This document shows, one piece after another, positions 57,161 to 64,000 of a DNA stretch of 64,000 nucleotides. The position numbers were made by a program, and so were the translations under genes. Within the stretch, counting starts at the first letter, position 1. Each line of letters opens with the position of its first letter. This stretch comes from Pseudomonas rustica. Lineage in GTDB: Bacteria; Pseudomonadota; Gammaproteobacteria; Pseudomonadales; Pseudomonadaceae. Under the pieces are notes generated by a model. That model was given only the letters and a program-made list of their open reading frames with translations, was not told where the DNA came from and did not search any database. The DNA is taken from NCBI RefSeq assembly GCF_018336155.1, contig NZ_JAGYHF010000002.1, positions 310,001 to 374,000 of the forward strand. The letters are read 5' to 3'.

Positions 57161-58642
57161 TTACTCGAACCAGTGGGCTCGGGCGGCCATGATCAACTTG
57201 CCGGCACGATCATCGTCAATGCCGTCGATGTCGAGCAGGTCGTCAATAGACTGCTCGGCCAGGTCTTCGCGGGTAATTACGCCGCGCACCGCCAGTTCCA
57301 TCGCCAAATCCTTGTCCATACCCTCAAGCGAGAGCAGGTCTTCGGCCGGATGGGCGTCTGCCAGCTTTTCCTCAGTAGCGATGGCTTTGGTCAACAAACG
57401 ATCCTTGGCACGAGCGCGAAGCTCGTTGACGGTATCTTCGTCAAAGCCGTCGATGTTGAGCATTTCTTCCACCGGTACGTAGGCAATCTCTTCCAGGCTG
57501 GTGAAGCCTTCATCTACCAGCACCTGAGCCAGGTCTTCGTCGACTTCCAGCTCGTCGATGAAGTTGCGCAGGATGTCGCCGGTTTCTGCTTGCTGCTTAG
57601 CCTGGATGTCCGATTCGGTCATCACGTTCAGGGTCCAGCCAGTCAACTGGCTGGCCAGACGCACGTTCTGACCACCGCGACCGATGGCCTGAGCCAGATT
57701 GTCTGCGCCAACGGCGATGTCCATTGCGTGGGCATCTTCGTCAACGATAATTGCCGCAACCTCAGCCGGGGACATGGCGTTGATCACGAACTGAGCCGGG
57801 TTGTCGTCCCAAAGAACGATATCAACACGCTCACCGCCCAACTCACCCGACACTGCCTGGACGCGCGAACCGCGCATACCGATGCAAGCACCTTGTGGGT
57901 CAATGCGTTTGTCCTTGGAGCGGACGGCGATCTTGGCGCGCGAACCCGGATCACGGGACGCTGCCATTACTTCGATCAGGCCTTCAGCAATTTCCGGCAC
58001 TTCGATGCGGAACAACTCGATCAGCATTTCCGGCGCGGTACGCGACAGGATCAGCTGCGGGCCGCGGTTCTCGGTGCGGATTTCCTTGAGCAGCGCACGC
58101 AGACGCACGCCGACACGGAAGGTTTCGCGAGAAATGATGTCTTCACGGGCCAGCAACGCTTCAGCGTTGTTACCCAGATCGACGATCACGTTGTCGCGGG
58201 TGACTTTTTTCACGGTGCCGGAGATGATTTCTCCCAGGCGCTCGCGATAAGCGTCGACCACTTGAGCGCGCTCGGCTTCACGCACTTTCTGCACGATGAC
58301 TTGCTTGGCAGTCTGTGCAGCAATGCGGCCGAACTCGATGGATTCGATCTTTTCTTCGACGACGTCGCCAACGTTGGCACCCGGATGCGTTTCAGCAACC
58401 TTGCTCGGCCAGGTTTCGATGGCCGGATCGTCGAGATCATTCTCTTCGACGACCGTCCAGCGACGGAAAGTTTCGTATGCCCCGGTGTGGCGGTTAATTT
58501 CCACACGCAGGTCAACTTCGTCTTCAAAACGCTTTTTGGTAGCAGTGGCCAAAGCCAGCTCCAGCGCTTCAAAAATTACGCTTGCCGGTACGCCCTTTTC
58601 ATTGGATACCGACTCAACAACCAGCAGTACTTCTTTGCTCAT
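57161..58642 (-). CDS. nusA: Transcription termination/antitermination protein NusA
   Basis: 493 residues from the ATG at 58642 with GAGG upstream. N-terminal RNAP-binding domain ([19 protein letters not shown]), S1 ([20 protein letters not shown]), two KH domains ([38 protein letters not shown]) and two C-terminal acidic repeats ([40 protein letters not shown]) are present. Its operon leader holds terminators, as in E. coli where NusA regulates its own expression. Confidence 0.97.
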   Translation of the reverse strand: MSKEVLLVVESVSNEKGVPASVIFEALELALATATKKRFEDEVDLRVEINRHTGAYETFRRWTVVEENDLDDPAIETWPSKVAETHPGANVGDVVEEKIESIEFGRIAAQTAKQVIVQKVREAERAQVVDAYRERLGEIISGTVKKVTRDNVIVDLGNNAEALLAREDIISRETFRVGVRLRALLKEIRTENRGPQLILSRTAPEMLIELFRIEVPEIAEGLIEVMAASRDPGSRAKIAVRSKDKRIDPQGACIGMRGSRVQAVSGELGGERVDIVLWDDNPAQFVINAMSPAEVAAIIVDEDAHAMDIAVGADNLAQAIGRGGQNVRLASQLTGWTLNVMTESDIQAKQQAETGDILRNFIDELEVDEDLAQVLVDEGFTSLEEIAYVPVEEMLNIDGFDEDTVNELRARAKDRLLTKAIATEEKLADAHPAEDLLSLEGMDKDLAMELAVRGVITREDLAEQSIDDLLDIDGIDDDRAGKLIMAARAHWFE

Positions 58643-58689
58643 CGTACGCCTCGCCTTTCGCAAGCCATTGGATCCGCGGGATCCGCGTC

Positions 58690-59148
58690 TCAGTCAAAAC
58701 TGGGAATAATGTTGGCCTTGTCGATCATATCGATCGGCAACAGGAATTCATGGTCGTCTACCTGCACCACGACATCCTGTTCTTCTACACCGCGCAGAAG
58801 GCCCTGAAAGTTGCGTCGACCTTCAAAAGGCGAGCGCAGCTTGATCTTCACTTGTTCACCGACAAACTGGGCGAACTGCTCAATAGTGAACAGTGGGCGC
58901 TCCATGCCAGGCGAGGAAACTTCAAGGGTGTATTCAACGGTGATTGGATCTTCAACATCCAGCACACCACTGATCTGACGGCTGACAATGGCGCAATCGT
59001 CCACCAGCACGCCACCCTCTTTATCGATATAAACGCGCAACATCGAGTGACGACCCTGAGCCGAAAACTCGATACCCCAGCATTCATAGCCCAGGGCCAC
59101 GACCACCGGGGCCAGCAAGGCCTGCAACTCTTCTAGCTTGCTCGACAC
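58690..59148 (-). CDS. rimP: Ribosome maturation factor RimP
   Basis: 152 residues from GTG at 59148 after a GGGGG run. [40 protein letters not shown] and [14 protein letters not shown] mark the family. It assists 30S assembly. It is the first protein gene after the initiator tRNA and the terminator pair. Confidence 0.96.
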   Translation of the reverse strand: MSSKLEELQALLAPVVVALGYECWGIEFSAQGRHSMLRVYIDKEGGVLVDDCAIVSRQISGVLDVEDPITVEYTLEVSSPGMERPLFTIEQFAQFVGEQVKIKLRSPFEGRRNFQGLLRGVEEQDVVVQVDDHEFLLPIDMIDKANIIPSFD

Positions 59149-59185
59149 CTGAACCCCCTAGTGCATGATATGTGCATGCTTTGCA

Positions 59186-59212
59186 AAATAAAAAAATGGG
59201 CGAAACGCCCAT
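59186..59212 (-). terminator. Second terminator between initiator tRNA and rimP
   Basis: ATGGGCG and CGCCCAT with loop AAA, then a long T run on the minus strand, only 38 bases before the rimP start. A further hairpin without a T run lies at 59219-59240. Confidence 0.8.
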
Positions 59213-59256
59213 CCTTGAAACGCCGTCGAACAGCGGCGTTGAAAGTGTCCAGCTAA

Positions 59257-59279
59257 CAAAAAGCCCCTGAAAAGGGGCT
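59257..59279 (-). terminator. First terminator after initiator tRNA
   Basis: AGCCCCT and AGGGGCT around a 4-base loop, followed on the minus strand by five T, 9 bases after the tRNA CCA end. Confidence 0.8.
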
Positions 59280-59287
59280 CCTTAAAC

Positions 59288-59364
<77 letters not shown>

Positions 59365-59425
59365 ACAAAGCTGGGGCGGAAGTATACGACCGATCCCTTA
59401 TAGGGTCAATGTAACCTTCCACCTG

Positions 59426-59449
59426 CAAGAAAGCCCGCAACAGCGGGCT
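59426..59449 (-). terminator. Hairpin between tRNA-Leu and tRNA-fMet
   Basis: AGCCCGC and GCGGGCT with loop AACA; minus strand continues TTTCTTG. A weak terminator or processing signal. Confidence 0.5.
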
Positions 59450-59461
59450 CTCCTGACTAAT

Positions 59462-59547
59462 TGGTACCGAGAAGGGGACTCGAACCCCTACACCCTATGG
59501 GCACAACCACCTCAAGGTTGCGTGTCTACCAATTCCACCACCTCGGC
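59462..59547 (-). tRNA. tRNA-Leu (anticodon GAG)
   Basis: 86 bases with encoded CCA and a long variable arm (TGCCCATAGGGTG). Acceptor GCCGAGG pairs with CTCGGT; anticodon stem CAACC/GGTTG and loop TTGAGGT give GAG. It is directly downstream of secG, as leuU is in E. coli. Confidence 0.95.
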
Positions 59548-59569
59548 AAAACTACGTTTGAAACCCTTC

Positions 59570-59956
59570 TTACTTCTGCTCTTGAGCTGGAGGTACGTCA
59601 GTCGCTGGAGTAGCCGACTTTTGCTCTTGAAGCACCGGGACATCATCAGAAGCCGGTTGTTGTTGCTTAGGTACTTCCAACACTGCCGGGTTTGGCAAAC
59701 CTGCTTGAGTCAGCTGATGAGCTTTCTCTTTAGCAAAGTAACCTAACCCTAAGCTGGTTATGAAGAAACCGGCGGCAAGTATAGCAGTAAACTTACTAAG
59801 AAAGGTAGAGGAACCTTGGCTTCCGAACACAGTATTTGAAGCACCTGCTCCGAAAGACGCGCCAGCGTCCGCACCCTTACCCTGCTGCAGCAAAACCAGA
59901 GCAACTACGCCCAATGCACCCAGCAGATGAAAAACGACTACGACTGTTTCCAGCAT
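59570..59956 (-). CDS. secG: Preprotein translocase subunit SecG
   Basis: 128 residues from the ATG at 59956, 4 bases after tpiA. Two membrane helices ([38 protein letters not shown]) flank the conserved [20 protein letters not shown]. The C-terminal tail is long, rich in P, Q and E, and variable. It helps SecYE export. Confidence 0.95.
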   Translation of the reverse strand: MLETVVVVFHLLGALGVVALVLLQQGKGADAGASFGAGASNTVFGSQGSSTFLSKFTAILAAGFFITSLGLGYFAKEKAHQLTQAGLPNPAVLEVPKQQQPASDDVPVLQEQKSATPATDVPPAQEQK

Positions 59957-59960
59957 TTTT

Positions 59961-60716
59961 TCAGTTTCCCGCGGCGCGACAGATCGCACCGAACTCATCT
60001 GCATTCAGGGAAGCCCCACCAATGAGCCCCCCATCGATATCCGGCATGCCGAACAGTTCGACCGCATTGGCCGCCTTCACGCTGCCGCCGTATAGAAGCC
60101 GCACACCTCGTGCGACTTCAGAATTCTCTGCCGCCAACTGCTCGCGAATGGCTTTATGCACATCCTGCGCCTGTTGCGGCGTTGCAGTCAGTCCGGTGCC
60201 AATGGCCCAGACAGGCTCGTAAGCAATGACTGCTTTTGCAAAAGCACCAACACCCAGCTCCTCGATGATGCTGCCCAGCTGACGCCCGACAACCTCAAGA
60301 GTTTTACCGGCTTCGCGCTGCTCGAGGGTTTCCCCTACACACAACACCGGAATCAAGCCACACGCCTGTGCCGCTGCGAACTTGCGATTCAGCATCCCGT
60401 CTCGCTCGCCCATGATCTGGCGGCGTTCGGAGTGCCCGACAAGCACAAGGGAACAACCTGCATCCACCAACTGACTCGGTGCAATTTCACCGGTCAATGC
60501 ACCTTGCATGGATTCCACCGCAGAATTCTGCGCACCGACCGAAATCGATTTACCTTTCAAGCCATCAACCACTTGGTTGATATACAAGCAAGGCGGGAAT
60601 ACCGCGACATCAACACCGCTTGGCAAGGCCAGATGACGAAGGCCGTTGATCAGCTCAGCGACGCTGGCGCGGGTACCGTGCATCTTCCAGTTACCAGCTA
60701 CCATAGGGCGACGCAT
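59961..60716 (-). CDS. tpiA: Triosephosphate isomerase
   Basis: 251 residues. Catalytic K11 (GNWKMHG), H95 (VGHSERR) and E167 ([11 protein letters not shown]); the phosphate loop is [11 protein letters not shown]. It interconverts DHAP and glyceraldehyde 3-phosphate. GAGG precedes the ATG. Confidence 0.98.
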   Translation of the reverse strand: MRRPMVAGNWKMHGTRASVAELINGLRHLALPSGVDVAVFPPCLYINQVVDGLKGKSISVGAQNSAVESMQGALTGEIAPSQLVDAGCSLVLVGHSERRQIMGERDGMLNRKFAAAQACGLIPVLCVGETLEQREAGKTLEVVGRQLGSIIEELGVGAFAKAVIAYEPVWAIGTGLTATPQQAQDVHKAIREQLAAENSEVARGVRLLYGGSVKAANAVELFGMPDIDGGLIGGASLNADEFGAICRAAGN

Positions 60717-60781
60717 GCTGTACCTCGTCGGTCAAAGTGGGCGCAGATGTTACCCAACACAATCATGCCTTGCAAGCCGAA

Positions 60782-62119
60782 TCAGGCAGAAACTTCAGTT
60801 ACCAGTTTTGCCAGTTCTTCGGCGTAGCTGCGAACCTGGGTTTCGTCCTCGCCTTCGACCATGACGCGCACCAGAGGCTCTGTCCCGGACTTGCGCAAAA
60901 GCACACGACCACGACCCGCCATTGCCTGGGTTACACGCGCACTGGCTTCCTTGACAGCAGGATGCTCCAGCGGATTATCGCCGCCGCCAAAACGCACGTT
61001 GATCAGCACTTGAGGGCACTTGCGCAGCGCCTGACGGCTTTGCGCCAGACCTTCGTTACGGGTCTTGAGCGCCATCAGCACTTGCAACGCCGCGATGATC
61101 GCATCACCGGTCGTGGTGTGATTGAAGCAAACGATGTGCCCCGAATTTTCACCACCGACCAGCCAGTTGCGTTCGAGCAATTCAGCAATCACATAGCGGT
61201 CACCGACATTGGCACGGATAAACGGAATTGAAAGCTCCGCCAGCGCCAACTCAAGACCCAGGTTGCTCATCAGTGTACCGACTACGCCGCCCTGCAGCTT
61301 GCCGCGCTCATGCAGGTCACGGGCGATGATGAACAACAACTCGTCACCATCAACGATGGCACCGGTGTGATCGACCATCAGAACCCGGTCACCGTCACCG
61401 TCGAAGGCAATACCCAGATCAGCATGCTCAGCCAGCACCGCCGCCTGCAACTGGCCCATATGGGTCGAGCCGCAGTTGTCGTTGATGTTCAAGCCATTAG
61501 GTTGCGCCGACAGCACCACCACTTCAGCACCCAGCTCGCGGAACACGCTAGGCGCTACCTTGTAGGTCGCACCGTGGGCGCAGTCGATAACAATTTTCAG
61601 CCCGGAGAAGCTGGTACCGGTCGGCACACTGCTTTTGCAGAATTCGATGTAGCGACCGGAGGCGTCGTTGATACGCGACACCTTGCCGATCTTGCTCGAC
61701 TCAACCACCGTCATCGGCGTATCGAGCAGCTCTTCAATCATCAACTCCAGCTCATCTGGTAGCTTGGTGCCTTTGCCGGAGAAGAACTTGATGCCGTTAT
61801 CGTCGTGTGGATTGTGCGACGCACTGATCACGATGCCTGCTTCAGCCTGGAACGTACGCGACAGGTAAGCGATCGCGGGCGTCGGCATCGGGCCCAGCAG
61901 CATCACATCGGCACCCGCCGAAGTCAGGCCGGCTTCAAGCGCCGATTCGAACATGTAGCCGGAAATCCGCGTGTCCTTGCCGACCAGCACCTTGCAGGCA
62001 CCCATCTTGCGGAACGCCATGCCGGCAGCCCAGCCAAGCTTGAGCATGAAGTCAGGGGTAATCGGGTATTCACCGACTCGACCACGAATGCCGTCAGTAC
62101 CAAAATATTTCTTGCTCAT
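60782..62119 (-). CDS. glmM: Phosphoglucosamine mutase
   Basis: 445 residues. Phosphoserine S101 in [16 protein letters not shown]; metal loop [12 protein letters not shown]; sugar loop GENSGHIV; C-terminal [15 protein letters not shown]. It makes glucosamine 1-phosphate for UDP-GlcNAc. GGAG lies before the ATG. Same order as in other gammaproteobacteria. Confidence 0.98.
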   Translation of the reverse strand: MSKKYFGTDGIRGRVGEYPITPDFMLKLGWAAGMAFRKMGACKVLVGKDTRISGYMFESALEAGLTSAGADVMLLGPMPTPAIAYLSRTFQAEAGIVISASHNPHDDNGIKFFSGKGTKLPDELELMIEELLDTPMTVVESSKIGKVSRINDASGRYIEFCKSSVPTGTSFSGLKIVIDCAHGATYKVAPSVFRELGAEVVVLSAQPNGLNINDNCGSTHMGQLQAAVLAEHADLGIAFDGDGDRVLMVDHTGAIVDGDELLFIIARDLHERGKLQGGVVGTLMSNLGLELALAELSIPFIRANVGDRYVIAELLERNWLVGGENSGHIVCFNHTTTGDAIIAALQVLMALKTRNEGLAQSRQALRKCPQVLINVRFGGGDNPLEHPAVKEASARVTQAMAGRGRVLLRKSGTEPLVRVMVEGEDETQVRSYAEELAKLVTEVSA

Positions 62120-62135
62120 AAGTGCTCCATCATTC

Positions 62136-62987
62136 TTATTCAGCTGATTCCACGGCCGCGAGCATCCGCACCACGTCTACCGTTTCGGCCACATCATGGA
62201 CACGCAATATACGCGCACCTTTCAGCGACGCCAGTGCCGCCAGTGCCAAACCGCCGTGCAGCCGCTCACCGACAGGACGATTCAGCGCCTGCCCGATCAT
62301 GCTTTTACGAGAAACGCCCACCAGCAGCGGCCGGCCCAACGCATGCAGGGCCTCCATGTGCTTGAACAAGCTTAGATTGTGCTGCAGGGTTTTGGCGAAG
62401 CCAAATCCCGGGTCGAGAATGATTCGCTCGGCAGGAATACCGGCAGCCGCACATTGCGTCATGCGCTCGGCGAGAAACTCACCGACTTCCCGAGTGACAT
62501 CCTGATAGTGCGGATTGTCCTGCATATCGCCAGGCTCACCCAGCATATGCATCAGGCACACCGGCAAACCAGTTGCCGCTGCCGCATCCAGAGCACCATC
62601 ACGCTGCAATGAACGGACATCGTTAATCAGGCCAGCACCGAGACGAGCCGTTTCGCGCATCACCGCGGGCGTCGAGGTATCAACTGAAATAACTACATCA
62701 AGTTCGCGATTGATCAGCTCAACGATCGGCGCGACGCGCTCAAGCTCTTCCAGCGGCGAAACTGCACGCGCACCGGGTCGGGTCGACTCACCGCCGACAT
62801 CGATCAGCGTCGCACCGGCGGCGACCATGACTTCGGCGTGGCGCAGGGCCGCGTCGAGCTGGCTGTATCGGCCGCCATCGGAAAAGGAATCGGGAGTGAC
62901 ATTGAGAATGCCCATGACATGCGTATGGGCCAAATCAAGAACCCGGTTGCCGCAAGGCAACCGGGTCAGGGACTGTGCAAAAGTCAT
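62136..62987 (-). CDS. folP: Dihydropteroate synthase
   Basis: 283 residues. [53 protein letters not shown], [13 protein letters not shown] and GVSRKSMIG are the pterin and PABA site motifs. It makes dihydropteroate and is the sulfonamide target. It starts 8 bases after the ftsH stop. Confidence 0.97.
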   Translation of the reverse strand: MTFAQSLTRLPCGNRVLDLAHTHVMGILNVTPDSFSDGGRYSQLDAALRHAEVMVAAGATLIDVGGESTRPGARAVSPLEELERVAPIVELINRELDVVISVDTSTPAVMRETARLGAGLINDVRSLQRDGALDAAAATGLPVCLMHMLGEPGDMQDNPHYQDVTREVGEFLAERMTQCAAAGIPAERIILDPGFGFAKTLQHNLSLFKHMEALHALGRPLLVGVSRKSMIGQALNRPVGERLHGGLALAALASLKGARILRVHDVAETVDVVRMLAAVESAE

Positions 62988-62995
62988 TTCAAACC

Positions 62996-64000
62996 TTAAA
63001 CGTCAGCAGCCGGACCGCCAATCGGTGTTTCCGGACGCTCATCCTGAACAACCGGAGGCGGCGGCGGTGTACCCGTGCCACCCGACCAGTCGCGAGGTTC
63101 GCGAGGTGTGCGACCGGCCATGATGTCGTCGATCTGTTCAGCATCGATCGTTTCGTACTTCATCAGAGCGTCAGCCATGGCATCGAGCTTGTCACGGTTG
63201 TCCGTGAGGATCTGCTTGGCCGTGCCGTAGCATTGATCAATGATGCTGCGCACTTCGGAGTCAATCAGCTTGGCAGTCTCACCAGAGAAGCTGGCAGCCT
63301 GACCACCACCGCCGCGACCGAGGAACACTTCGCCCTCTTCTTCGGCGTACATCAGCGGACCGAGTTTTTCCGACAGGCCCCATTTCGTCACCATGTTCCG
63401 TGCAATCTGGCTGGCACGCATGATGTCGTTGGAAGCACCGGTGGTAACACCGTCGAAGCCCAGGGTCATTTCTTCAGCAATACGGCCGCCGTACAGCGAG
63501 CAGATCTGACTGATCAGTGCGCGCTTGGACAGGCTGTAGCGATCTTCTTCCGGCAGGAACATGGTCACACCCAGCGCACGACCGCGCGGGATGATCGACA
63601 CCTTGTAGACCGGATCATGCTCAGGCACGACGCGACCCACAATGGCGTGGCCCGCTTCGTGATAAGCAGTGTTCTGCTTTTCTTTCTCGGACATGACCAT
63701 CGATTTGCGCTCGGCGCCCATCATGATCTTGTCTTTGGCCAGTTCGAATTCTTTCATCTCGACGATGCGCTTGCCGCTACGTGCAGCGAACAGCGACGCT
63801 TCGTTGACCAGGTTAGCCAGGTCAGCACCGGAGAAGCCCGGAGTACCACGTGCGATCACGGCCGGAGCGACGTCGTCACCCATTGGCACTTTGCGCATGT
63901 GTACTTTGAGGATCTGCTCGCGACCACGGATATCCGGCAGACCGACCACAACCTGACGGTCGAAACGGCCCGGACGCAGCAGCGCAGGGTCGAGTACGTC
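62996..64000 (-). CDS. ftsH: ATP-dependent zinc metalloprotease FtsH (partial, N-terminal part missing)
   Basis: The last 334 codons; the start lies beyond base 64000. It opens in the AAA second region of homology ([16 protein letters not shown]), then the lid domain ([20 protein letters not shown]) and the protease domain with zinc site HEAGH (in [11 protein letters not shown]). The C terminus is P-rich ([13 protein letters not shown]). It degrades membrane and short-lived proteins at the inner membrane. Truncated only by the window. Confidence 0.97.
   Translation of the reverse strand, partial: DVLDPALLRPGRFDRQVVVGLPDIRGREQILKVHMRKVPMGDDVAPAVIARGTPGFSGADLANLVNEASLFAARSGKRIVEMKEFELAKDKIMMGAERKSMVMSEKEKQNTAYHEAGHAIVGRVVPEHDPVYKVSIIPRGRALGVTMFLPEEDRYSLSKRALISQICSLYGGRIAEEMTLGFDGVTTGASNDIMRASQIARNMVTKWGLSEKLGPLMYAEEEGEVFLGRGGGGQAASFSGETAKLIDSEVRSIIDQCYGTAKQILTDNRDKLDAMADALMKYETIDAEQIDDIMAGRTPREPRDWSGGTGTPPPPPVVQDERPETPIGGPAADV

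Overview
The window looks like a chromosomal segment of a fluorescent Pseudomonas (P. fluorescens group). Support: G+C-rich codon use, several REP/REPIN families scattered between genes, and gene orders I know from Pseudomonas (dppA-opdP-dppA-dppBCDF; speC near a Sel1-piuC-piuA-piuB block; fruBKA beside cra; ftsH-folP-glmM-tpiA-secG-tRNA-rimP-nusA-infB-rbfA-truB-rpsO-pnp). Species assignment is inference; no database was searched.

Layout. 1-1.7 kb: two small paralogous genes of unknown function, then about 1.1 kb of non-coding repeats. 1.7-12.5 kb: a dipeptide uptake locus with three periplasmic binding proteins, an OprD-type porin and one DppBCDF transporter. 12.5-14.6 kb: two small unknown genes among repeats. 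14.6-20 kb: prfC (minus), then a four-gene osmoprotectant ABC transporter with a CBS-domain ATPase. 20.7-25.2 kb: ornithine/lysine decarboxylase, then an accessory toxin-like locus on the minus strand. Its main gene is a single 755-residue protein joining XaxA/YaxA-like and XaxB/YaxB-like halves of an alpha-pore-forming toxin, followed by an unrecognised 297-residue gene. 25.4-32.1 kb: iron-uptake block (Sel1 protein, PiuC hydroxylase, PiuA TonB receptor, PiuB reductase) around a Fur-box-like site. 32.3-42 kb: a Tat-exported PhoD-like phosphatase, the fructose PTS operon fruBKA, its regulator cra and a TatD-family hydrolase. 42-50.4 kb: a chemoreceptor, a DUF1631 gene followed by ampD-ampE, nadC, a small conserved gene and tRNA-Thr. 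50.4-64 kb: the housekeeping translation/transcription cluster, all on the minus strand, ending in a partial ftsH.

How the genes work together. DppA proteins deliver peptides that enter through the porin to DppBCDF. FruB passes phosphate to FruA, FruK finishes 1-phosphofructose conversion, and Cra probably binds the TTAAACGTTTCA-type site between fruB and cra. PiuA imports ferric siderophores and PiuB probably reduces the iron. The most unusual items are the fused XaxA-XaxB toxin with its unknown partner, a 3-copy tandem duplication of the fruA-phoD intergenic region whose junctions create micro-ORFs, a shared 20-bp lux-box-like dyad upstream of two unrelated small genes, and a compound intergenic repeat present in two long copies and one short copy.
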